Source: SIG588 sp045654545
Lineage (GTDB): Bacteria; Bacillota; Clostridia; Oscillospirales; Acutalibacteraceae
Assembly: GCA_045654545.1 (NCBI GenBank)
Contig: JAZONO010000011.1
Location: 1 to 18,243, forward strand
Length of the DNA stretch: 18,243 nucleotides
Direction: 5' to 3'
Position numbers and translations under genes: made by a program. The notes beneath the pieces are model-generated. The model worked only from the letters and a program-made list of their open reading frames with translations. It ran no database searches and had not been told where the DNA came from. Positions 1 to 5,260 of the stretch are shown here, piece by piece (within the stretch, counting starts at the first letter, position 1; each line of letters opens with the position of its first letter).

Positions 1-843
1 CTGGCGGCAACGGTGGCCGGCGGCGTGGGCTGGTGGGTGTGGCGGCAAGCCGTGGCGCTGTTAAGCGACGAAGCGCGCATTCGTGCGGTGGCCGACCGCT
101 TGGCGGCGGCGTGGAACACCGTGGCACAATGGGGCGAGCAACGGTTGGGAGCACTTCCTCCCACGGTTGCCGAAGCGTTGCGCGGCATGACGGCAGACAC
201 CGCCCCCATCGGGGAATGGCTGTCAACGGCGGCCGGCGGCGTGGTGCGCTTTGCCACGCGCAATCTGCCCGCGCTGGCACTTTCCTTTCTGGTATGGATG
301 ATCGCCACCGTATTCATTACCGCCGATTACCGCCGCATCGTGAACGCTCTCACCCGTCATCTTCCACCGCGTGCGGCAAGCATTGTCAGCGACCTGCGTG
401 ATCTGTGCGGCGGCACCGTGAAGCAGATGGCACGTGCCTACCTCTGCCTAATGGGGGTTACCTTTTTGGAACTTTGTGTCGGGTTGTGGCTGTTGCGCGT
501 GCACAGGGCGGTGTGGCTCGCGGCGTTGATCGCCTTGGTGGACCTTCTGCCCGTGCTGGGGGTGGGCAGTGTGCTGTTGCCGTGGGCAGGTGTGGCGGCA
601 CTGAACGGTGACGGCCGATTTGCCTTGTGTCTGCTCGCTTTGTATCTGATCATCACCGTGATCCGCAACCTGTTGGAACCGCGGCTGATCAGCCGCCGCG
701 TGGGGTTGCCGCCCATTGTCACGTTGCTGTGCTTATACGTGGGATGGACGTGGTTTGGATTGATCGGCTTGCTGTTTCTCCCCTTTGCCGTCACGGTGGG
801 GGTGGGATTATACCGCCGCAAAACAAAACCGAGCGAAGCATAA
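1..843 (+). CDS. ytvI: AI-2E family permease, YtvI-like sporulation membrane protein (5' end missing)
   Basis: The reading frame is open from base 1, so the gene enters from the left and about 280 codons are visible. The product is very hydrophobic, with membrane segments around the stretches ALALSFLVWMIATVF, TFLELCVGLWLL, ALIALVDLLPVLGVG and the last 90 residues. Two family signatures are seen: DLLPVLGVGSVLLPW, and the C-terminal block RNLLEPRLISRRVGLPP followed by a paired-helix region. Both are typical of AI-2E family proteins, and the spacing and wording match the YtvI subgroup of spore formers better than PerM or TqsA. YtvI is annotated as a sporulation integral membrane protein, but its substrate is not established. 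The TAA stop at 841-843 lies in the loop of a terminator hairpin. Family call is firm; the subgroup call is inference. Confidence 0.82.
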   Translation: MAATVAGGVGWWVWRQAVALLSDEARIRAVADRLAAAWNTVAQWGEQRLGALPPTVAEALRGMTADTAPIGEWLSTAAGGVVRFATRNLPALALSFLVWMIATVFITADYRRIVNALTRHLPPRAASIVSDLRDLCGGTVKQMARAYLCLMGVTFLELCVGLWLLRVHRAVWLAALIALVDLLPVLGVGSVLLPWAGVAALNGDGRFALCLLALYLIITVIRNLLEPRLISRRVGLPPIVTLLCLYVGWTWFGLIGLLFLPFAVTVGVGLYRRKTKPSEA

Positions 844-856
844 CTTCGCTCGGTTT
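826..856. terminator. Bidirectional hairpin terminator between ytvI and the dockerin remnant
   Basis: A perfect 13-bp stem pairs 826-838 with 844-856 around a 5-nt loop containing the ytvI stop codon. On the + strand it is followed by a mixed GT stretch, so + termination is modest. On the - strand the stem is followed by TTTGTTTTG (complement of the A-rich 817-825 region), a better U-tract. The arrangement implies a - strand gene once ended here, matching the dockerin-like tail at 871. Confidence 0.7.
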
Positions 857-870
857 GCGTTGTTTATGGG

Positions 871-966
871 TTATGCAGGGGATTCCTTGATCTTACCCAC
901 CGCCAGTTGCAGGATCAGCCGAGCATCGGTGGAATTGACCTTGGGGTCCCGTTCACCGAAACTCCT
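871..966 (-). pseudogene. C-terminal remnant of a dockerin-like (type I repeat) protein
   Basis: Reading right to left, a frame ending in TAA at 871-873 encodes DPKVNSTDARLILQLAVGKI followed by a short KESPA tail. The KVNSTDARLILQ core is the second half of a dockerin calcium-binding repeat (consensus D-x-N-x-D-G-x-V-x-x-x-D-x-x-x-L-x-x). Most of the first half of the calcium loop is not conserved: the residues just before are FGER where DVNG would be expected. Nothing upstream (967 onward on this strand) looks like the rest of a secreted enzyme, and no first dockerin repeat is seen. I read it as the surviving tail of a larger deleted gene. The left boundary at 966 is approximate. It could also be a chance resemblance over about 20 residues, but the terminator placed just after its stop supports a real gene end. 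Confidence 0.55.
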
Positions 967-1141
967 CTTTAAATATGAGATGATCACTATACCTATATGA
1001 TAGCATGATGGCAGTTTTCCGTTTTTCCGCCAGGGCGACGGGTGTCGGTACCTTGCACAAAAATGTATCCGCTTTTTTCGCAAAAAAACGGGGATCAACG
1101 CATCGCTCAACAGGCGATATTCCCACCGTATGTGGGTGTTC
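967..1141. other. Non-coding or decayed stretch with no recognisable gene
   Basis: Short frames exist on both strands, but none has a ribosome binding site, a recognisable domain or consistent codon use. The only local structure is a weak A/T hairpin at 1073-1088 (six T, CGC, then As). I see no tRNA, transposase or repeat array here. Confidence 0.5.
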
Positions 1142-1180
1142 AACCCATATTTTGTGATATTTCATCACAAAATATGGGTT
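1142..1180. promoter_or_regulatory. Palindromic operator-like site 1
   Basis: A perfect 17-bp inverted repeat (1142-1158 with 1164-1180) around a 5-nt centre. Its core is TGTGA-N7-TCACA (1153-1169). The left half contains TTTGTGATAT (1151-1160), which recurs unchanged in site 2 at 1204-1213. There is no U-tract after either arm, so a protein-binding site is more likely than a terminator. The centre lies 53 bp (about five helical turns) from the centre of site 2. Confidence 0.65.
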
Positions 1181-1187
1181 ATACCTA

Positions 1188-1225
1188 TTGCATTCCGTCT
1201 CAGTTTGTGATATAATATCACAAAC
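1188..1225 (+). promoter_or_regulatory. Promoter with -10 box embedded in palindromic operator 2
   Basis: TTGCAT (1188-1193), a 17-nt spacer and TATAAT (1211-1216) make a good sigma-A-type promoter. The -10 hexamer lies inside an 11-bp inverted repeat (1203-1213 with 1215-1225, one central base) with core TGTGA-N7-TCACA, the same architecture as site 1. A dimeric repressor bound here would block RNA polymerase directly. The transcript would start near 1223 and read into the DUF6514 gene. The XRE-type repressor remnant downstream makes an XRE-like regulator a plausible binder, but that is inference. Confidence 0.7.
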
Positions 1226-1252
1226 GATCGGAGTGGGGGTGGTTGCTTGCGA

Positions 1253-1471
1253 ATGTTCTACCGTGCGAGGGTGGTGCCAAGTCACATCACCCTGGAAGGA
1301 TGCGACTACATCACCTACGGCATTGCGATCCACAGCACAGAAGGATATGCCGTGGTGCACGACATATCGGTGTGTCGTCGTGAGGTGGCTGCGTTGTGCC
1401 GTCGCATACGGCGCGGTCGGCTCGCCCCGTGTCATTTACAGGCGGTGGCGGAGGATTTTGTGGACCGCTGA
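1253..1471 (+). CDS. DUF6514 family small protein
   Basis: A 72-residue product from ATG 1253, or 74 from TTG 1247; both sit downstream of a G-rich ribosome binding stretch (GGAG at 1230-1233, GGGGGTGG at 1235-1242), and neither spacing is decisive. The pattern seen is an N-terminal strand region, a YITYGI block, a HDIS block and a C-terminal LAPCHLQAVAEDFV block. The last corresponds to the L-x-P-x-H-L-x-x-V-x-x-D-F ending that I associate with DUF6514, a small family of unknown function common in gut Clostridia. It has no signal peptide or membrane segment, so it is probably cytosolic. It is the first gene after the operator-controlled promoter (1188-1216), so its expression is probably switched by whatever binds the twin palindromes. 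The family assignment is from memory of the motif pattern. Confidence 0.7.
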   Translation: MFYRARVVPSHITLEGCDYITYGIAIHSTEGYAVVHDISVCRREVAALCRRIRRGRLAPCHLQAVAEDFVDR

Positions 1472-1482
1472 ACCACTGTCAT

Positions 1483-1508
1483 ACAGCCGCCAAGCAATCG
1501 GCGGTTGT
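1483..1508 (+). other. Hairpin after the DUF6514 gene
   Basis: A 9-bp stem (1483-1491 with 1500-1508, one G-U pair) around an 8-nt loop, 11 nt after the DUF6514 stop codon. No T-tract follows, so it is at best a weak terminator or an mRNA 3'-end stabiliser. Confidence 0.35.
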
Positions 1509-1560
1509 CACGTGCCATCCGTATCCTCCGTTCTCGCTTTCAGGATACCATATCCGTACA

Positions 1561-1659
1561 TAAAAGTATACGTCGCTGTCGCTGTTGGTGGCAATGTCGA
1601 AGTATTTTAACGTGTCCATCCACTATTTGATCACGGGCGAAGAGTTTCGAAAGCGGTGA
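1561..1659 (+). pseudogene. C-terminal remnant of an XRE/HTH_3 family transcriptional regulator
   Basis: A frame closed upstream by TAA at 1561-1563 and ending in TGA at 1657-1659 encodes a short peptide whose core is KYFNVSIHYLITGEE. This is the hallmark end of an HTH_3 domain (pattern: L-x-x-L-a-x-y-F-x-V-S-x-d-Y-L-l-t-G-e-e), preceded by the usual hydrophobic SLSLLVAM helix. The first part of the helix-turn-helix is missing: the same frame just upstream (YHIRT, then the stop) is only faintly domain-like, and no other frame restores it. The remnant has no good start or ribosome binding site, so it is most likely a frameshifted or truncated repressor gene. Its stop overlaps the AAAGGAG ahead of the next gene, an arrangement typical of a former two-gene operon. 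The regulator may once have bound the palindromes at 1142-1225. Confidence 0.65.
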
Positions 1660-1677
1660 AAGGAGATTTTGGGGGAC

Positions 1678-2001
1678 GTGTCCCGTGTGATGGTGCACGA
1701 CATCCCCTATACCTCCTCCAAAATGTATGCCGGTAATCTTTCCGACGGGCGACACTATCCGGTGGCGAACGTGGAAGTGTTTGACCGTTCACGCTTGGTG
1801 TTGTTCCTCACCGAGGGGGATTCGCCGCGCTTTTCGAAGCGGTTGACGTTGTTCGACCGAAACACCGCCCACCACCACGAGGCGGTGGCGTGTCACTACC
1901 CTGCGGCGGTGGAATGCGACGGGGTGTTGCAGATCATCGCCACGTTGAATTACACGTGGGAGCGCCGCGGCGCGGTGCTGTTCACCGTGCCGCTCACATA
2001 A
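1678..2001 (+). CDS. Hypothetical protein, no recognised family
   Basis: I do not recognise this 107-residue product. AAAGGAG (1659-1665) precedes three possible starts: TTG 1669 (3-nt spacing), GTG 1678 (12-nt) and GTG 1687. I chose 1678 as a compromise. The sequence alternates short hydrophobic strands (RLVLFLTEG, VLQIIATLNYTW, GAVLFTVPL) with polar, His-rich turns (TAHHHEAVACHY), suggesting a small all-beta or alpha/beta soluble domain; it has no signal peptide or membrane helix. Third-position GC is high, like the neighbouring real genes, and a strong terminator begins 2 nt after the stop, both supporting a real gene. It directly follows the XRE remnant and was probably co-transcribed with it. 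With the regulator broken, it may be expressed only from the promoter at 1188, or not at all. Confidence 0.55.
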   Translation: MSRVMVHDIPYTSSKMYAGNLSDGRHYPVANVEVFDRSRLVLFLTEGDSPRFSKRLTLFDRNTAHHHEAVACHYPAAVECDGVLQIIATLNYTWERRGAVLFTVPLT

Positions 2002-2003
2002 GT

Positions 2004-2037
2004 AAAACGCCGTATGTCAAACGACATACGGCGTTTT
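2004..2037. terminator. Strong bidirectional rho-independent terminator
   Basis: A perfect 15-bp stem (2004-2018 with 2023-2037) with a 4-nt loop and a T5 run (2034-2038) on the + strand; the matching A-run gives a U-tract on the - strand too. It ends the hypothetical gene at 2001 and backs up the rplJL terminator from the other side. Confidence 0.88.
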
Positions 2038-2051
2038 TGATGGGTGTATGC

Positions 2052-2083
2052 AAAAAGGACGCTGCAGCAATGCATCGTCCTTT
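2052..2083 (-). terminator. Terminator of the rplJ-rplL operon
   Basis: On the - strand an imperfect stem (outer 8 bp, 2076-2083 with 2054-2061; one mismatch; inner 4 bp with a 4-nt loop) is followed by TTTTT (2056-2052). It lies 20 nt past the rplL stop, so transcription is expected to end here rather than continue into an rpoB gene. Confidence 0.8.
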
Positions 2084-2103
2084 GTTTGCCTTGAAAGGAA
2101 ATC

Positions 2104-2475
2104 TTATTTGATTTCGACCTTCGCGCCGGCTTCTTCCAGCTTCGCCTTGATGGAGTCGGCTTCTTCCTTGGAAACCGCTTCCTTGACGTTCTTCGGAGCG
2201 CCGTCGACCAGTTCCTTCGCCTCTTTCAGGCCCAGACCGGTGATCTCGCGGACAACCTTGATAACGCCGATCTTCTGTGCGCCGGCATCCGCCAACACAA
2301 CGTCAAACTCGGTCTTCTCTTCAGCAGCAGCAGCCGGACCGGCAGCCACAGCAACAGCCACGGGAGCAGCGGCGGAAACGCCGAACTCTTCCTCAATAGC
2401 CTTCACCAATTCAGACAGCTCCAACACGCTCAGAGCCTTGATCTCTTCGATCATGTTCGTGATTTTCTCAGACAT
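2104..2475 (-). CDS. rplL: 50S ribosomal protein L7/L12
   Basis: A 123-residue stalk protein of normal length. The N-terminal dimerisation domain (about 1-35, with LSVLELSELVKAIEEEFGV) is followed by an Ala-rich hinge (about 36-53). The C-terminal domain has the hallmark EKTEFDVVL, KIGVIKVVREITGLGLKEAK and LVDGAPKNVKE blocks that bind translation factors such as EF-G, EF-Tu and IF2. Dimers attach to L10 to form the flexible stalk of the large subunit. ATG at 2473-2475 follows GGAGGG with 8-nt spacing. It lies 69 nt after rplJ in the same operon and is under L10-leader control. No abnormal residues are seen. Confidence 0.98.
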   Translation of the reverse strand: MSEKITNMIEEIKALSVLELSELVKAIEEEFGVSAAAPVAVAVAAGPAAAAEEKTEFDVVLADAGAQKIGVIKVVREITGLGLKEAKELVDGAPKNVKEAVSKEEADSIKAKLEEAGAKVEIK

Positions 2476-2544
2476 GGTATTACCCTCCGTTTTTTTGTAA
2501 TGTTTTTGTTGTTAAGTACCGCTTATGCGGTGAGTGCAGACATC

Positions 2545-3108
2545 TTATTCTGCGGCCGCTTCTTCAGCAGCAGGGGCTTCTTCGGCAGCCGGAGCTTCCT
2601 CGGCGGAAGCCGGTTCGCCACCGTTCTTTTCGACGATCGCATTGAGCGCGACAGCCAGACCACGGATCGGGCCGTTCAAGACGCTAAGCAACATCGAGAG
2701 CAGGCCTTCCTTGCTCGGGAGCTTGGACAGTTCCTGAACGCGAGCGGCGTCGATCACTTCGCCGTCGATAAAGCCGGCTTTGACTTCGAACGTATCGCTC
2801 TTTTCCGCGTACTCGCACAGGATCTTGGCGGCGGCGGTGTAATCGGTGCTCACCGCGAGGGCGGTGCTGCCTTCGAGCACGCTGTCCAGACCGTTCAGAC
2901 CAACGTTGTCGGCCGCACGGCGGAGCATGGTGTTCTTCACAACCGCGTAGTCCACACCGGCTTCACGCATCTTACGACGCAGCGCGGTATCCTCTTCCAC
3001 CGTGATACCCTTGTAGCTGACGATCACACCGGCGACGGCGTTCTGCAACTTTTCGGTCAGGGTGGCAACGTACGCTTGCTTTTCTTGCAAAACCTTCTCA
3101 CTTGCCAT
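2545..3108 (-). CDS. rplJ: 50S ribosomal protein L10
   Basis: A 187-residue product starting MASEKVLQEK at ATG 3106-3108. A second in-frame ATG two codons upstream (3112-3114) is closer to GGAGGTGA, so the true start could be either. L10 is the stalk base: its N-terminal part binds 23S rRNA with L11 and its C-terminal helix carries the L7/L12 dimers. The blocks VSYKGITVEEDTALRRKMRE and YAVVKNTMLRRAA are typical. The C-terminus ends in an acidic Ala-rich tail (EEAPAAEEAPAAEEAAAE), longer than in many relatives but common in Clostridia. Expression is probably autoregulated through the leader at 3187-3299 and the attenuator at 3152-3186. Confidence 0.97.
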   Translation of the reverse strand: MASEKVLQEKQAYVATLTEKLQNAVAGVIVSYKGITVEEDTALRRKMREAGVDYAVVKNTMLRRAADNVGLNGLDSVLEGSTALAVSTDYTAAAKILCEYAEKSDTFEVKAGFIDGEVIDAARVQELSKLPSKEGLLSMLLSVLNGPIRGLAVALNAIVEKNGGEPASAEEAPAAEEAPAAEEAAAE

Positions 3109-3151
3109 TTTCATTTCACCTCCCATTAATGCGGATGGTGCTGTTTCATCC

Positions 3152-3186
3152 AAAAAGAAAGCCCTTTTGCGTTTCCACAAAAGGGC
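3152..3186 (-). terminator. Attenuator terminator in the rplJ leader
   Basis: On the - strand a 9-bp stem (3178-3186 with 3161-3169), an 8-nt loop and a TTTCTTTTT tract (3160-3152), lying between the L10 leader and the rplJ start. Its place within an operon, after a structured leader, points to regulated termination rather than an operon end. Confidence 0.8.
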
Positions 3187-3299
3187 GTGATTACAGAATG
3201 ATACTGTAATGCTCTGCCTCGGCAGGCGTCCCGACGGGACATTAGAAGCAAATGCTCACCTGCTGTCTGTGGAAGAACAGCGCGATGTCTTGCGACACC
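3187..3299 (-). promoter_or_regulatory. Ribosomal protein L10 leader RNA
   Basis: The - strand transcript from about 3299 contains the elements expected of the Firmicute L10 leader: an AGACAGCAGGTG stretch pairing over a distance with CCTGCCGAGGC, an internal GTCCC/GGGAC hairpin (3228-3240), and a 7-bp hairpin at 3190-3210 just before the attenuator. The L10(L12)4 complex is known to bind this class of leader and reduce rplJL expression. The motif match is by eye; exact ends are approximate. Confidence 0.75.
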
Positions 3300-3305
3300 G
3301 TTGAT

Positions 3306-3334
3306 ATTTTACCAAACAGAGCGTGCTCTGTCAA
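3306..3334 (-). promoter_or_regulatory. Promoter of rplJ-rplL
   Basis: On the - strand: TTGACA (3334-3329), a 17-nt spacer, TAAAAT (3311-3306). This is a near-consensus sigma-A promoter, with a start expected near 3299. A 16-nt near-perfect palindrome (3316-3331) overlaps the -35 box and the upstream half of the spacer. Confidence 0.88.
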
Positions 3335-3351
3335 GTACTTTTTTCGGAAAA

Positions 3352-4044
3352 TCAGCCGCCCAAACGAGACGGGTTGATCTTCACGCCGGGGCCCATGGTG
3401 GAGGCCACCGAGCAGGTGCGGATGTACTGACCCTTCGCCGCCGCCGGCTTCGCACGGACGATGGCGTTCAGCAGTGCATCAAAGTTCTCCTGCAACTTCT
3501 CCACACCGAAGGACACTTTGCCGATCGGGCAGTGGATGATGTTGGTTTTGTCCAGACGGTACTCGATCTTACCGGCCTTCGCTTCGGTAACAGCCTTCGC
3601 GACGTCCGGGGTCACGGTGCCGGCCTTCGGGTTGGGCATCAAGCCACGGGGGCCGAGCACCTTACCGAGACGACCGACGAGACCCATCATATCGGGGCTC
3701 GCGATGACCACGTCGAAATCCATCCAACCGCCGTTGATCTTGGCGATCATTTCTTCATCACCGATGTATTCCGCACCGGCTTCCTGCGCCGCCTGCACCT
3801 TGTCGCCCTTGGCAAACACGAGCACGCGCACCGACTTACCGGTGCCGTTCGGCAGCACGACCGCGCCACGGACCTGCTGATCGGCGTGACGGCCGTCAAC
3901 GCCCAGCTTCACGTGCACTTCCACGGTCTCATCGAACTTCGCCTTGCCGGTCTTGACGACCAGATCCAACGCTTCGTTCACTTCATACTGGTTGCTACGA
4001 TCGATCAGCTTCGCGCTGTCGACATATTTCTTACCATGTTTCAT
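3352..4044 (-). CDS. rplA: 50S ribosomal protein L1
   Basis: A 230-residue protein of standard length. It binds 23S rRNA at the mobile L1 stalk beside the E site and in many bacteria represses its own rplK-rplA mRNA. Seen: MKHGKKYVDSAKLID at the start, FDETVEVHVKLGVD, the RGAVVLPNGTGK loop, the L1 signature MGLVGRLGKVLGPRGLMP, and the FGVEKLQENFDALL ending region. ATG 4042-4044 follows GGAGG by 11 nt. It is last in the rpmG-secE-nusG-rplK-rplA run. Its stop lies only 18 nt before the -35 of the rplJ promoter, so the only candidate terminator is the short palindrome at 3316-3331 inside that promoter. Confidence 0.98.
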   Translation of the reverse strand: MKHGKKYVDSAKLIDRSNQYEVNEALDLVVKTGKAKFDETVEVHVKLGVDGRHADQQVRGAVVLPNGTGKSVRVLVFAKGDKVQAAQEAGAEYIGDEEMIAKINGGWMDFDVVIASPDMMGLVGRLGKVLGPRGLMPNPKAGTVTPDVAKAVTEAKAGKIEYRLDKTNIIHCPIGKVSFGVEKLQENFDALLNAIVRAKPAAAKGQYIRTCSVASTMGPGVKINPSRLGG

Positions 4045-4151
4045 TCGGTTTCAATCCTCCCTGTTTGTTATCGCGCGGATATTACCCGCGATACGGTGGT
4101 AATCGGAACGTCAGAGGGTTTCCTCCCACCCGTTCGGGTTATCAGCAGAAA
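4045..4151 (-). promoter_or_regulatory. Structured rplK-rplA intergenic region
   Basis: This 107-nt spacer can fold into two hairpins in the transcript: ATCGCG/CGCGAT with GG/CC inside it (about 4069-4092), and an ACCCG/CGGGT hairpin near 4127-4138. An L1-binding control site is possible from family knowledge, but I could not match a specific L1 motif. No promoter is evident. Confidence 0.4.
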
Positions 4152-4577
4152 TTATTCCTCGACCTCAATGCCCATGCTGCGTGCCGTGCCGGCGACCATG
4201 CTCATAGCCGCTTCGATGTCGGCCGCGTTCAGATCGGGCATCTTAGTGGTGGCGATCTGCTTTACCTGCTCCTTCGTGAGCTTGGCAACCTTCGTCTTGT
4301 TCGGAACACCCGACGCCTTGTCGATGCCGCAAGCCTTCTTGATGAGAACCGCAGCCGGGGGCGTCTTGGTGATGAACGTGAACGACTTATCCGCGTAGAC
4401 GGTGATCACCACAGGGATGATCAAGCCAACGTCGTTCTTCGTACGCTCGTTGAATTCCTTCGTAAAGGCCATGATGTTCACGCCATGCTGACCGAGAGCC
4501 GGACCAACAGGGGGTGCCGGCGTAGCCTTACCCGCCGGGATCTGCAATTTGATGTAACCGGTAATCTTTTGAGCCAT
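4152..4577 (-). CDS. rplK: 50S ribosomal protein L11
   Basis: The start at ATG 4575-4577 gives MAQKITGYIKLQIPAGKAT and exactly 141 residues, the usual L11 length; upstream in-frame TTG and GTG codons would add an atypical extension. The N-terminal domain (about 1-70) carries the conserved PAPPVGPALGQHGVNIMAF motif, which contacts the GTPase-centre region. The C-terminal RNA-binding domain carries the KTPPAAVLIKKACG block and the end motif AMSMVAGTARSMGIEV. L11 binds the thiostrepton loop of 23S rRNA with L10 and is needed for RelA-type stringent signalling. GGAGG precedes the start by 11 nt. It is followed by rplA in the usual L11-L1 pair. Confidence 0.98.
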   Translation of the reverse strand: MAQKITGYIKLQIPAGKATPAPPVGPALGQHGVNIMAFTKEFNERTKNDVGLIIPVVITVYADKSFTFITKTPPAAVLIKKACGIDKASGVPNKTKVAKLTKEQVKQIATTKMPDLNAADIEAAMSMVAGTARSMGIEVEE

Positions 4578-4712
4578 TTTACATTGCACCTCCAAAAATC
4601 GTGGTAACTGGCGGCACCGCCCACCGGGCAGTACCTCCCACAGCCGGAATCGCGTCCGGCGCAGAGTAAAAGCGGATGTTCCGCTTATACACGAATGTGT
4701 TGCGGCAAAGCG
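4578..4712 (-). promoter_or_regulatory. Hairpin-rich nusG-rplK spacer, possible leader
   Basis: The 135-nt gap is unusually structured in the transcript: AAGCGGA/TCCGCTT with a 3-nt loop, GCCGGA/TCCGGC with a 6-nt loop, and a GTGG...CCAC closing pair around GC-rich ACTG/CAGT segments just before the rplK ribosome binding site. No U-tract follows any of the stems, so these are not ordinary terminators. A ribosomal-protein-binding leader or processing site would fit. No promoter was seen. Confidence 0.45.
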
Positions 4713-5234
4713 TTAATCCATACGCTCCGCCTGGTTGAGTTCGAGTTCCACCGACGTTTCACGTCCGAACATCGAAATGGTGACTTGAACTTTCTTCTTC
4801 TCACGGTTGATCGCATCCACCGTACCGGAGAAGTTCTCCAGCGGACCTTCCACGATGCGCACCGTGTCGCCGACTTGATAGTCGATCTCGACTTCGTACC
4901 GTTCGATACCCAGCGTCGCCAACTCTTGTTCGGTGAGCGGGATGGGTTTACCGTTCGGACCGACAAAGCCCGTGCAACCGCGGGTGTTGCGCACCACGTA
5001 CCAGGATTCGTCGGTCATAACCATCTTCACCAACACGTACCCGGGGAACAACTTGCGTTCCACCTCACGGGTCTTGCCGTCTTTGGTTTCGCTGACGATT
5101 TCGGTCGGCACGCGGATCTCGTGAATCCAATCCTGCAGTTTGCGGTTCTCGACGATCGTTTCGAGATTGGTTGCCACCTTGTTTTCGTAACCGGAAAAGG
5201 TGTGCACCACATACCATTTTGCCTGTTCTGCCAT
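4713..5234 (-). CDS. nusG: Transcription termination/antitermination protein NusG
   Basis: A 173-residue NusG of normal length. The NGN domain (about 1-110) starts with KWYVVHTFSGYENKV and contains KLFPGYVLVKMVM, the RNA polymerase-binding surface. A linker with PLTEQEL leads to the KOW domain (about 120-173, with VGDTVRIVEGPLENFSGTV). NusG binds RNA polymerase, affects pausing and termination, and can link to ribosomal protein S10. ATG 5232-5234 follows AAGG with 6-nt spacing. The secE-nusG order and 26-nt gap are the normal bacterial arrangement. Confidence 0.98.
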   Translation of the reverse strand: MAEQAKWYVVHTFSGYENKVATNLETIVENRKLQDWIHEIRVPTEIVSETKDGKTREVERKLFPGYVLVKMVMTDESWYVVRNTRGCTGFVGPNGKPIPLTEQELATLGIERYEVEIDYQVGDTVRIVEGPLENFSGTVDAINREKKKVQVTISMFGRETSVELELNQAERMD

Positions 5235-5260
5235 GGGGTACCTTCCTTCCGCTTATACGC

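Noticed and set aside
1142..1180. Reading the 17-bp palindrome as a transcription terminator
   Set aside because: The stem is AT-rich and neither arm is followed by a T-run; its half-site is repeated in the promoter-overlapping palindrome, which favours an operator.
1142..1225. CRP/FNR binding sites
   Set aside because: The half-sites are separated by 7 bp rather than 6, and a site over the -10 box is not an activator position; the XRE remnant nearby is a better lead.
2325..2410. Ala-rich coding repeat in rplL (and EEAPA repeats in rplJ at 2548-2610) as a novel repeat
   Set aside because: These are the normal L7/L12 hinge and a common acidic L10 tail.
3111..3180. N-terminal extension of L10 to 3180
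   Set aside because: The extra 22 or so codons run through the attenuator hairpin and U-tract; GGAGGTGA directly before ATG 3114/3108 marks the real start.
3301..4398. A 365-codon + strand open frame across rplA and part of rplK
   Set aside because: Antisense to two certain ribosomal protein genes; no domain or ribosome binding site.
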